Assembly (NCBI GenBank): GCA_946221495.1
Contig: CAMIFA010000036.1
Coordinates: 1-34,618, forward strand
Length of the DNA: 34,618 nt
Direction of reading: 5' to 3'
From: an uncultured cyanobacterium
GTDB taxonomy: Bacteria; Cyanobacteriota; Cyanobacteriia; Cyanobacteriales; Chroococcidiopsidaceae
A model generated the notes under the pieces. The model saw only the letters and a program-made list of their open reading frames with translations, did no database searches and was not told the origin of the DNA. Of the stretch, positions 15,811 through 23,709 are shown piece after piece; within the stretch, counting starts at the first letter, position 1; each line of letters opens with the position of its first letter. A program made the translations under genes and the position numbers.

Positions 15811-16869
15811 ATGAGTACGCAGATTACAACCCAGTTGCCAATTCCGCCGCACTATGAACCTCAAAAAGTAGGTGAAGTTTGGCGCGTACCCTACCAAGAA
15901 CGGGCAACCCAAGCTCAAGAGTGGGCAAAAAAGCACAATATTAAATCAGCGCATGAAGATACTACTCGTATATGTTTACTGTTAATTGATCTCCAAAATA
16001 CCTTCTGCATTCCGCAATTTGAATTATTTGTAGGTGGACAATCTGGTACTGGTGCAGTAGATGATAATAAGCGGCTGTGTGAATTTATTTACCGCAATTT
16101 AGGAGTGATTAGTGCGATCGCTCCCACAATGGATACTCATACAGCAATGCAGATTTTCCATCCTCTGTTTTGGATTAACGAAGCTAGAGTTCATCCCACT
16201 CCAGCTACTACGATCACGGTGGCAGATATTGAGCGAGGAGTCTGGAAAGTCAACCCAGCTGTTGCTGATAGTATTGCTGCTGGCGATTATCAATTACTCC
16301 AAATTCATGCTCTACATTATGCTCATTACCTGAGTGATTACGGTAAATATCCATTGACTGTATGGCCTTACCACGCAATGTTAGGTGGTATTGGTCATGC
16401 TCTAGTTTCAGCTGTAGAAGAAGCTTTATTTTTTCAGGCGATCGCCCGTAATACTCAAACGCAGTTTGAGATTAAAGGTAATAATCCTTTAACTGAAAAT
16501 TACTCTGTCTTGCGTCCGGAAGTTTTAGAAGGTGCTGATGGTAAATTAATTGCCCAGAAAAACACTTCCTTGATTAGGCAGCTGTTAGAGTTTGATGCAT
16601 TAATAATTACTGGACAAGCTAAGAGTCATTGTGTTGCTTGGACGGTTGCAGATTTACTAACTGAAATTCAGTCAGTAGATCCCAGCTTTACTAAAAAAGT
16701 ATATCTACTAGAAGATTGTACTTCTCCTGTGGTTGTCCCCAACATTGTAGATTACACTCAATCGGCTAATGCCGCTTTTGAGCGTTTTGCCAAGGCAGGT
16801 ATGCACCTTGTTAAATCTACCCAACCTTTAAATACTTGGGCTGACTTCCCTCTAAAGACTATGCAGTAG
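15811..16869 (+). CDS. Isochorismatase-like cysteine hydrolase
   Basis: A cysteine hydrolase of the nicotinamidase/isochorismatase superfamily, larger than usual (352 residues against about 200). The catalytic triad regions are visible: Asp in CLLLIDLQNTFC (about 55-66), a downstream Lys candidate in the VWPYHAMLGG segment, where the family has its H/cis-peptide loop, and the nucleophile Cys in ITGQAKSHCVAWTVADLL (about 270). The N-terminal 45 residues and a 60-residue insert around PLTENYSVLRPEVLEGADGK are extra. The substrate is unknown; nicotinamide and other amides are possibilities. ATG 15811 is preceded by AAAGGAATTGCTTG, an adequate ribosome site; the TTG one codon earlier is less likely. 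Confidence 0.8.
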   Translation: MSTQITTQLPIPPHYEPQKVGEVWRVPYQERATQAQEWAKKHNIKSAHEDTTRICLLLIDLQNTFCIPQFELFVGGQSGTGAVDDNKRLCEFIYRNLGVISAIAPTMDTHTAMQIFHPLFWINEARVHPTPATTITVADIERGVWKVNPAVADSIAAGDYQLLQIHALHYAHYLSDYGKYPLTVWPYHAMLGGIGHALVSAVEEALFFQAIARNTQTQFEIKGNNPLTENYSVLRPEVLEGADGKLIAQKNTSLIRQLLEFDALIITGQAKSHCVAWTVADLLTEIQSVDPSFTKKVYLLEDCTSPVVVPNIVDYTQSANAAFERFAKAGMHLVKSTQPLNTWADFPLKTMQ

Positions 16870-17867
16870 TATTGACAGCGTTTACCTAATCCGGATTACC
16901 CAATAATACCGTCAGCTAGAAGCACCTGGTATGTCCGCAGATTAGGACTATACATCGATTTCCATCAGTTCCCCGATATGACAAGAGTTTGTCTAGTTGT
17001 CAATTTCTGATTATTCAATATTAGGTACAAGACAGAACTTAGTTAAAAGCAACAAATACATTAGCAAATAATTTGGGTTGTTTATCATACCAGTTATTTA
17101 GCTGATTATCTGTTTATAGGTAGAGCATTGGCTATTTTGTCAAGTTTTCCTGACATTAAATTTATTTATAAAAATATTTTCTGGAAAAACTAGAAATGAG
17201 ATTGAAGTTAAAAATAGAACTATATGTGCGATCGCCAAATGCATATTTTAGAGGTTATATATGTATTTTCTTTAAGCTTAACTATATACTTATTTTACAC
17301 TTACGAAAGCTAAGATACTTAGATTTAAAATTGTAGTAACTGACTAAACTTAAAGCATCTCGGCTCTAGCGCTTCTCCTAGCTGAAATTGAGGCTGTTGA
17401 GCCTAGTTTGGGGTTGTAAAGAAAGAGATAATCCAGTCATATCAAGGTTTACAGATATATATCTATCAAAAGAAGGAAAAAGGGTTGCAAATAAATAAAG
17501 CTCACTGTAAACTAACTTTTAAGCTATAAATCGTGTCTCTCCTAAACTTAAACTTTAATTAAGTTCTACCTTAGAGGCTGTTAAGTATGATACGTATATA
17601 ATTAAGTATTAGTAGCGAGACAATATGCTTATATAGAAATGGAGGAGTATCACTGCGCTAACTATGTTGATATCTATAAAATTCAATTAAACATTGAAGG
17701 CTCATTTTTAGCTGCAAATGTATAAACTGGTTTTTAAGACAATGTTTGTTAGCTTGTTAGTCTGTAATAGTTGAAAGTAACTTAGCTTAATTGCTCACAA
17801 GCTTTTATTTTTAAAATCAAAAATATCAAATTATTTGGCACAAAAGTATTAATACTATTGCCTAAAA
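16870..17867. other. AT-rich gene-free tract, 1 kb
   Basis: No open frame with recognisable content on either strand, no tRNA fold and no strong terminator. One GCGATCGC-like site lies near 17228. A short GGCTC/GAGCC pairing occurs at about 17363-17403, along with scattered purine-rich runs such as AGAAGGAAAAAGGG (17470-17483). Possible ribosome sites without a following gene occur near 17641 (GGAGGAG). Together with the repeat-bearing part up to 18671, the tract makes a 1.8-kb gap, unusual beside densely packed genes. Confidence 0.6.
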
Positions 17868-17970
17868 GATGGGGCTTTGATGGTCTTTTGGATCTCAGTC
17901 TCTCCAACGTAACCTTTGCTGGCTCTTGCCACAGATGAGGTCGAAGTTGGAAACATATTTGTACACCTAG
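17868..17970 (+). repeat. Leader-like repeat, copy A
   Basis: First of four related elements. From GGGGCTTTGA (17871) to AGGTCGAAG (ends 17946) it is 76 nt, exactly the length of copy B, and the two align without gaps. The core ATCTCAGTCTC is at 17892-17902. The middle folds as TGGC-TCTT-GCCA (17920-17931) inside an outer pairing CCAAC (17904-17908) with GTTGG (17946-17950). After AGGTCGAAG comes TTGGAAA, the same junction at which copy D begins its protein; here a frame of seven sense codons ends at TAG. Confidence 0.8.
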
Positions 17971-18290
17971 CTAGAACCAAGACTTAAAAATTAAGCAAAT
18001 TATCTACATAACTTCTACATAATTTTTACTCAATGCTAGCTATATTCTTGTATTATGAGGTGGGCAAAAGCGGAGAGTAAGTAACTTGGTTGCAGCCTTA
18101 TGAATATAAAATTGCTTGTCGATAATAGTTAAGCAGTCGCCTATAAAGTAGTTAACAATTGCAAGCTTAGGAGAATATTCTTACTATTAATTACTCTGTC
18201 AAAGCATCTTGTAATTGAAATCTACAAAAATTAAATTTACAAGATAGTTGGAAATGCTCGTCCGCAGAAACATATTTTTGCCAATGGCTA

Positions 18291-18393
18291 ATGGTGGGGC
18301 TTTGACGGTTTTTTAGATCTCAGTCTCCCTAACGTAACCTTACTTTGCGATCGTTGTAGAGAAGGTCGAAGATAAAGATGTATTTGGGTTGAC
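18291..18393 (+). repeat. Leader-like repeat, copy B
   Basis: GGGGCTTTGA at 18296 to AGGTCGAAG ending 18371, 76 nt. The core ATCTCAGTCTC is at 18317-18327 and is followed by CCTAACGTAACCTT, nearly the same as copy A. The middle differs completely and contains GCGATCG; CCTT (18338-18341) can pair with AAGG (18362-18365). No TTG start follows; an ATG lies at 18378 with five sense codons or fewer. Confidence 0.8.
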
Positions 18394-18499
18394 TAAAGTT
18401 TTTTAATCAACTGATGAAATTTTACAAAGTTTTATATTCTGTATAAAAATTGAGGCGTAAGCCTGAGTAGTAATTATCAGCTCAAAACTACTGATTTTT

Positions 18500-18590
18500 A
18501 ATGAGGCTGTGATGGTCTTTTAAATCTCAGTCTCACTAACGTAACTTGCGATCGCCTTAAAGGCGATCACAGATGTAAGAATTTTTTTAG
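18500..18590 (+). repeat. Leader-like repeat, copy C
   Basis: AATGAGGCTGTGATGGTCTTTT leads to the core ATCTCAGTCTC at 18524-18534 and to CACTAACGTAACTT. The middle is a strong hairpin (GATCGCC, 18550-18556; loop TTAAA; GGCGATC, 18562-18568) built on a HIP1 site. The 3' AGGTCGAAG end is reduced to CACAGATGTAAG, so this copy is the most eroded at its 3' side. A T-run (18583-18589) follows, so the hairpin could act as a terminator. Confidence 0.75.
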
Positions 18591-18594
18591 TAGC

Positions 18595-18680
18595 TGATGG
18601 CAAGGGTTTGAGTATGCTTTAGCTCTCAGTTTCTTAACTAAATCTTAGTTTACTAATGGTGGAGGTCAGAGTTGGAAAAA
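18595..18680 (+). promoter_or_regulatory. Leader-like repeat, copy D, overlapping the start of the next gene
   Basis: The fourth, most diverged copy: AAGGGTTTGA (18602), core CTCTCAGTTTC (18623-18633), hairpin AACTA-AATCT-TAGTT (18636-18650) and GGAGGTCAGAG ending at 18671. The GGAGG in it is the Shine-Dalgarno of the gene whose TTG start follows at 18672. The repeat thus forms the 5' leader and ribosome-binding region of that gene. A role in translational or attenuation control is likely but not shown. Confidence 0.7.
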
Positions 18681-19097
18681 AGGTGTGATAGAAACCGGAA
18701 ACGTTCTAAGCGTCGAGCTATTTATTGTCCTATACACGGCTGTTATTTAGATAGTGCTAGTCGTAAGTACACAATTTATGCTGACAAAGCACAGCATCTG
18801 CAACAGCATGGAATAGGGAAACGTAACGCTTTAATGATGATTGCAACTCAAGCTACAGTTGTTTTAGAGGGTGAATGGCTAGAAGCTTTTTGGTGTGAGC
18901 AGTGTCAAGAAACGAAGTGGTATCGTGTTGATAAGTGCGATCGCACTTATCAGCTCTCTGTTCCTTCCTATGAAATTTGGCAACGAGCAATAGGAGTAAT
19001 TAATCCTGAAGGTAACCCTACTGTCGGAGAGTTTACGCGGCGAAACGCACGGATGACAGGACACAGTGTTGCTAAACAATACAAATTTGTAGATTAA
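18672..19097 (+). CDS. Cysteine-containing conserved protein, possible zinc-binding, unknown function
   Basis: A 141-residue basic protein that I know only as conserved in cyanobacteria. It starts MEKRCDRNRKRSKRRAIY and has two cysteine pairs, CPIHGC (about 19-24) and CEQC (about 75-78). Their C-x4-C and C-x2-C spacing, about 50 residues apart, could bind one zinc ion. Between them lie KYTIYADKAQHLQQHGIG and LMMIATQATVVLEGEWLEAFW. The end NPTVGEFTRRNARMTGHS is also well patterned. No catalytic motif is visible; with the basic N-terminus, nucleic-acid binding is conceivable. The start is TTG with GGAGG 7-8 bp upstream, the best ribosome site around, and there is no ATG nearby that keeps the cysteines. 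Its leader is copy D of the repeat family. Confidence 0.75.
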   Translation: MEKRCDRNRKRSKRRAIYCPIHGCYLDSASRKYTIYADKAQHLQQHGIGKRNALMMIATQATVVLEGEWLEAFWCEQCQETKWYRVDKCDRTYQLSVPSYEIWQRAIGVINPEGNPTVGEFTRRNARMTGHSVAKQYKFVD

Positions 19098-19341
19098 GTT
19101 GTTTTAGTTTCTAGCAGAAGGCTTTTTGTGTAATTAAAACAAAATAATTAAGCTCTTCAACCTACTTGTTTATAACAGTAGCAGATTGTAAAGGTCTGCT
19201 GAATTACCTATTATACTTTAACAACTTTACCTCAAGCAATCACTCATTTCAGAGAGGAGCTAACAGACTCTAGTTTAAGCGGGGCAATGCTTCTGCATAG
19301 ATAGCTGAAATATTCCTAGCTAAGTCTTAGAAAAGATATCC

Positions 19342-20175
19342 ATGAACCATTATAAATCGGCAGAATTAGTCATTGAGGCTGGTCGCGCAGAACATCGGTA
19401 TTGGCAGGATCTGTGGCGCTATCGAGAGTTATTTTATTTTCTGGCTTGGCGCGATATTTTAGTGCGTTACAAGCAGACAGCAGTGGGAATTGCCTGGGCG
19501 CTGATTCGACCATTTTTAACAATGGTGGTATTCACTGTAGTATTTGGCAAACTAGCAAAATTGCCTTCTGAAGGAGCGCCTTATCCAATACTAGTCTTTG
19601 CAGCAATGTTACCTTGGCAATTTTTTGCCAATTCACTTGCAGAGTCAAGCAATAGTTTGATCGCTAATGCCAATTTAATTTCTAAGGTCTACTTTCCCCG
19701 TTTAATTGTGCCTACTAGTGCAGTAATTGTCAGCTTCGTGGATTTTCTCGTTTCTGGCATGATTTTGCTAGGCTTGATGGCTTGGTACAGCTTTGCTCCT
19801 GATTGGCGTATTTTAACACTACCTTTATTCATTCTTATAGCCTTTGCTGCTGCAATTGGAGCAGGACTTTGGTTAGCAGCACTCAACGTAGAGTATCGCG
19901 ATTTTCGCTATATCGTGCCGTTTATCGTCCAATTTGGTCTATATATATCCCCTGTTGGTTTTAGCAGCAAAATCGTACCAGAACAGTGGCGTTTGCTGTA
20001 CTCATTAAACCCAATGGTAGGAGTTATTGATGGTTTTCGCTGGGCAATTTTGGGCGGTGAGTCAAACATTTATTTACCAGGATTCGTTTTATCAGTAGGA
20101 ATAGTCCTCCTACTACTTATTAGTGGGATCTGGTACTTCCGCAAAACGGAGCGTACTTTTGCCGACACAATTTAG
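19342..20175 (+). CDS. ABC-2 type polysaccharide export permease (Wzm family)
   Basis: The membrane half of an ABC exporter for undecaprenyl-linked polysaccharide (O-antigen, capsule or teichoic-acid type). The 277 residues begin with the amphipathic N-terminal motif of the family (YWQDLWRYRELFYFLAWRDILVRYKQTAVGIAW, in pieces: DLWRYRELFYFLAWRD, LVRYKQTAVGIAWALI). Six membrane segments follow, with the signature blocks MLPWQFFANSLAESSNSLI, NLISKVYFPRLIVP and SLNPMVGVIDGFRW. R-Y-K-Q-T and F-P-R are typical of Wzm and RfbA-type permeases. The partner ATPase is the gene at 23710, two genes downstream. This is the first gene of the glycan cluster; 244 bp upstream of it holds no gene and probably contains the operon promoter. 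Confidence 0.92.
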   Translation: MNHYKSAELVIEAGRAEHRYWQDLWRYRELFYFLAWRDILVRYKQTAVGIAWALIRPFLTMVVFTVVFGKLAKLPSEGAPYPILVFAAMLPWQFFANSLAESSNSLIANANLISKVYFPRLIVPTSAVIVSFVDFLVSGMILLGLMAWYSFAPDWRILTLPLFILIAFAAAIGAGLWLAALNVEYRDFRYIVPFIVQFGLYISPVGFSSKIVPEQWRLLYSLNPMVGVIDGFRWAILGGESNIYLPGFVLSVGIVLLLLISGIWYFRKTERTFADTI

Positions 20176-20210
20176 ATTTAGGAAGACAAAATATTAATTT
20201 TTAAAAAGCA

Positions 20211-22469
20211 ATGACTAAACAAATTGATGATGGGTTTCTCATAGCTCAAGCTCAGAGTACGCAGACTTTACTTACAACTCAAACACCCGCGTTTGAATGG
20301 AGCGACGGCACAACTTATGAACTGGGGATGAAGTTTCGGAGTGCCAAAGCAGGTCAGATTACCGCAATTCGCTTTTGGAAAGCAGCCAGTGAGCCCGGCA
20401 CCCATGTGGGCAGAATTTGGTCAGCAGCGGGTTTGGAACTAGCACAAGTTACTTTCTCAAATGAGACGGCTTCCGGGTGGCAGCAGCAAGCTCTCAGCCC
20501 GCCGCTAAACATTCAAGCCAACACGACCTACATAGTGAGCTACACCTGCAATAGCTATTCCGCTGCCGCTTTAGGTGGATTGGCAAGCCCTGTTGTGAAT
20601 GGGGATCTCAGCTCAGTTGCTGACGGCAATAATGGCGTGTACGGTCAACCAGCCAATTCTTTCCCAACCAATTCCTATCAAAATAGTAACTATTTCTGTG
20701 ACATAGTATTCGTCCCTGGCAGTGCGATCGCCAAGGTGAGCGGTGATAATCAGACTGGTGGGGCAGGGACGAGTTTACCTAACCCGTTGGTCGTGCGAGT
20801 CACGAATAGTAGTGGCAATCCCCAAGCAGGCGTTACAGTCAATTTTGCCGTTACTAGTGGCGGGGGTTCAGTTTCACCGACCAGTGCAGTAACTAATGCA
20901 AGTGGTCAAGCAAGTACAGTGCTAACCCTGGGGACAACAGCTGGTGTAGGAAACATTGTAAGTGCAACGGTTTCTGCCATAGGTAGTGTCACTTTCAGTG
21001 CTAAAGCTTTTCCCAACAACCCGAATCCGATTTTTCTGGAAAACCAGAAACCTGGTACCACAGACTGGCGGATTACTAACTATACTACAACTGAGATTGC
21101 TGGCTATGCCGATGCGCCTAGTGTGAATAAGGGCGGTTCGCTGGCAATCAAAGTTTCCTTAGGACAGCCGGGACAGTTCAAAATCGATGTCTACCGTTTA
21201 GGTTACTACGGAGGAAAAGGGGGTCGATTGATAGTTAGTAGTGGAACTCTCCAGGGGATCACTCAACCTGCATGTAGTTTCGACACTGCTACTAAACTGA
21301 TTGAGTGTAACTGGTCAACCTCCTACCCTGTAACGGTGGGATCTGACTGGATTAGCGGTTTGTATGTTGCCAAATTGACTGACATAGCAACTTCTAAGCA
21401 GTCACAGGTGTGGTTTGTTGTCCGTGATGACAGTAGTACCTCTAATATTGTCTTCTCAAGTTGTTTTAATACATTCCAAGCCTATAACAATTATGGTGGC
21501 TACAGTTTGTACTTCTGGAATAGTATTAACGGTGAAAGAGGCTACAAAGTATCCTACGACAGACCATTTGCTCAAACCAATGCCAACTCAGCATGGCAAT
21601 ATGCGTCCATGACTCGTCACCAGCGCCATATGGCGTACTGGCTGGAGTCTCAAAGCTATGATGTTACCTATGTTACTAACTTGGATATCCAAAATAACCC
21701 ACAGTTGCTGAGACAGCATAAGGTATACCTATCGGTGGGTCAAGATGAGTATTGGTCGATGGCAGAGCGCGATGCTGTGGAGCAGGCTCGCAACGCAAAT
21801 CCACCAGTTAACTTGGCATTTTTCTCTGCTAATACCTGTTACTGGCGAGTGCGATTTGAGAACTCTAGTGCAAATAATGTTCCCAACAGAATAATGGCTT
21901 GTTACAAGGGTGCCACTGATCCGGTGTTACCAACAAAAACGTTCCGGAATACTCAGATCAACCGTCCTGAAAACGCATTGCTGGGAGTGATGTATACAGG
22001 TGAAGACTATTATGGTCTGTATGATACATCGAGTAATTTATATAATCCCTCCTACTCAGGGTACGACTTTATAGTGACCAATAGTAGCGATCCTTACTAT
22101 GCCAACACGAATCTAGGCAACGGTGGTGTATTACCCGACTTAGTAGGCTTTGAATGGGATGCAGTTGTCAATAACGGCTTTAGCCCAAGCAATCTGGTCA
22201 TTCTATCCTCTTCGCCGGTGAACCAACCGTATCCCCTCGATCTGGAGATTCCCCAGCCCTACCCCACAGTTTCCAATGCAGTTCGCTACACCGCTAATAG
22301 CGGCGCTAAGGTGTTTGCGACAGGCTCAATTCATTGGATGCTTGGGTTAGATAGTAGCTTCACCAGCACGAATCTGGTAGATTTGCGTGCCCAGCAAATT
22401 GCAATCAACGTACTAGCAGACATGGGAGCAAAGCCCCAAACTCCAGACGCTAACATAGTTGTGCCTTAA
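20211..22469 (+). CDS. DUF4082, Ig-like and dimethylformamidase-beta-like surface protein
   Basis: A 752-residue protein in three parts. Residues about 24-168 look like DUF4082 (SDGTTYELGMKFRSAKAGQI, ITAIRFWKA, GTHVGRIWSAAG), a beta-sandwich with a likely carbohydrate role. Residues about 173-266 are a Big_1-type Ig-like domain (GNPQAGVTVNFAV, NASGQASTVLTLG). Residues about 272-745 match the C-terminal region of N,N-dimethylformamidase beta-like proteins (FLENQKPGTTDWRITNY, VYRLGYYGGKGGR, GLYVAKLTD, FQAYNNYGGYSLYFW, YLSVGQDEYWSMAER). Such modules suggest an extracellular, probably glycan-associated protein. Oddly, no signal peptide is visible (MTKQIDDGFLIAQAQSTQ), and an in-frame TAA closes the frame just upstream. 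It lies between the permease and ATPase genes of the exporter. Catalytic activity on amides is unproven for this branch. Confidence 0.8.
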   Translation: MTKQIDDGFLIAQAQSTQTLLTTQTPAFEWSDGTTYELGMKFRSAKAGQITAIRFWKAASEPGTHVGRIWSAAGLELAQVTFSNETASGWQQQALSPPLNIQANTTYIVSYTCNSYSAAALGGLASPVVNGDLSSVADGNNGVYGQPANSFPTNSYQNSNYFCDIVFVPGSAIAKVSGDNQTGGAGTSLPNPLVVRVTNSSGNPQAGVTVNFAVTSGGGSVSPTSAVTNASGQASTVLTLGTTAGVGNIVSATVSAIGSVTFSAKAFPNNPNPIFLENQKPGTTDWRITNYTTTEIAGYADAPSVNKGGSLAIKVSLGQPGQFKIDVYRLGYYGGKGGRLIVSSGTLQGITQPACSFDTATKLIECNWSTSYPVTVGSDWISGLYVAKLTDIATSKQSQVWFVVRDDSSTSNIVFSSCFNTFQAYNNYGGYSLYFWNSINGERGYKVSYDRPFAQTNANSAWQYASMTRHQRHMAYWLESQSYDVTYVTNLDIQNNPQLLRQHKVYLSVGQDEYWSMAERDAVEQARNANPPVNLAFFSANTCYWRVRFENSSANNVPNRIMACYKGATDPVLPTKTFRNTQINRPENALLGVMYTGEDYYGLYDTSSNLYNPSYSGYDFIVTNSSDPYYANTNLGNGGVLPDLVGFEWDAVVNNGFSPSNLVILSSSPVNQPYPLDLEIPQPYPTVSNAVRYTANSGAKVFATGSIHWMLGLDSSFTSTNLVDLRAQQIAINVLADMGAKPQTPDANIVVP

Positions 22470-22480
22470 AAAAGGTAATC

Positions 22481-22504
22481 GAGGTGGTAATGGTTTACCA
22501 CCTC
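22481..22504 (+). terminator. Hairpin after the DUF4082-type gene
   Basis: GAGGTGGTAA (22481-22490) pairs with TTACCACCTC (22495-22504) over 10 bp with a 4-base loop, 12 bp after the stop codon. Only a short CTTTT follows 9 bp later, so it may act as a partial terminator or as an mRNA 3'-end stabiliser that lets some transcription continue to the ATPase. Confidence 0.6.
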
Positions 22505-22588
22505 TGCTGGCTCTTTTGCCGATTCTAGTTTTCAAAATAAACGGAAACTGAGGCTTTTTCTCGAAAATATTTTCTGTGAGAGGACGTT

Positions 22589-23596
22589 ATGAATTTCAGG
22601 GTAAAACGAAGACGATTTGGTCAGTTAGCGATCTTTAGTGCTGCTACAACTTTGCTTGCCAACCTCGCATCCAAGGTTTTTGCACAACAGTCGGAGCAGC
22701 TTTATGGAGTGCTACTGGCTCCAGTCAGCAAAAATATAACAGTAGACTTAGTTGATGCCGCTGCCGCCAACACTACCCCGGCAGTTGTCATCCAGTCTAT
22801 AGACTTAGCAGCCTTACTAACTGCTGAAGTGTCCTTAGTTACAGACATCCTCGCAAGCACTGTTAATAACCCGCAGGAAGCAACTGTGACTGTGAATAAA
22901 GCCCTAGTTGTTAAAAAGCCCAGCGAACGGATCACTGGTTTCACTGTCCTATCCGATAACACGCTTATGATTGCTGCTACAGCTGAAACCAAGAAGGGCA
23001 GTTTCAGTCGCCTCTTGTTGACTAAATCTTCTAAAGAAATTAAGAAAAAGCCTAGCAAAGGTTTAAAAATCAAAAAAACCAAAGATAAAAAATACAGTAC
23101 AGTTGAAAGCCTGTTGGCAACTACTATACAAGGGAACCAGATCCTTAGTGTAGTTAGTTTAGCAGAAGGTACACCACCTTTTGAGTTGGCATTTATTGAC
23201 TCCAACTCAGGTCAAGTAGACTATAGGGCTCAGTTGGGTCTGCCAGAGCTTCCAGCAAATCAGCGACTGAGTAATCTCGCCCAATCTCCAGATGGAACCA
23301 TTTACGCTACTAGTTCCGGTACTGAAGGTGTCCTTCTAGTGCAGGTAGACTTAGCGAACAAGTCGCGAATCACTGGCAGAGGAAAAATTATCGGGCTGGT
23401 GGTTTTGAGCTTCAACAACAAACCCTTAGAAAATGACTTGGCAAGCCTAGCCTTTTCTTCTTCAGGTCAACTGTTTGCGCTTGCCGATCCCAACTATGAG
23501 GGAACTAATTCCTTGTTCGTTGTGGATATAAAAACTGGAGGTATGACGCTGCTGAGAAAATTCGCTGTCGATAAGATTGCATTTGCACGAGCGTAA
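22589..23596 (+). CDS. Exported protein of unknown function, Tat-like signal
   Basis: A 335-residue protein with an N-terminal export signal: KRRRFGQLAIFSAATTLLANLASKVFAQQ, which I read as twin-arginine like (R-R-x-F-G-Q-L) with a cleavage site after FAQ (pieces: VKRRRFGQLAIF, SKVFAQQ). The mature part is beta-rich, with propeller-like phrases (LSNLAQSPDGTIYATSSG, LASLAFSSSGQLFALADP, LFVVDIKTGGMTLL) that recall the repeats of YVTN- or NHL-like propellers, and a Lys-rich loop (KEIKKKPSKGLKIKKTKDKK) around residue 150-169. It shows no catalytic motif. A clear AGAGGA ribosome site lies before the ATG. Its place between the exporter permease and ATPase suggests a surface or periplasmic role tied to the exported glycan. 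Confidence 0.7.
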   Translation: MNFRVKRRRFGQLAIFSAATTLLANLASKVFAQQSEQLYGVLLAPVSKNITVDLVDAAAANTTPAVVIQSIDLAALLTAEVSLVTDILASTVNNPQEATVTVNKALVVKKPSERITGFTVLSDNTLMIAATAETKKGSFSRLLLTKSSKEIKKKPSKGLKIKKTKDKKYSTVESLLATTIQGNQILSVVSLAEGTPPFELAFIDSNSGQVDYRAQLGLPELPANQRLSNLAQSPDGTIYATSSGTEGVLLVQVDLANKSRITGRGKIIGLVVLSFNNKPLENDLASLAFSSSGQLFALADPNYEGTNSLFVVDIKTGGMTLLRKFAVDKIAFARA

Positions 23597-23709
23597 GAAA
23601 AGGTTGCTTCCTGAGTATCTACACACAGCTTGATTGCAACTGATCGTTGCTTAAAGGGAATATCCGATAAAATCTTGGGACATTTTCAGAAAGTGCATAT
23701 GCAAATATC

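Noticed and set aside
17868..18680. The four repeats as a CRISPR array
   Set aside because: Copies are imperfect, unequally spaced (425, 207 and 99 bases), longer than CRISPR repeats, and there are no cas genes in the window.
17868..18680. The four repeats as NsiR1-like tandem sRNA genes
   Set aside because: NsiR1 arrays stand upstream of hetF, and no hetF is present here. The idea of a tandem sRNA is kept as a possibility, not this family.
22702..23205. 167-codon frame on the minus strand inside the Tat-like exported protein gene
   Set aside because: It lies opposite a convincing gene with signal peptide and ribosome site. Its own sequence shows no domain and is the usual antisense shadow of a beta-rich, Thr/Val-rich protein.
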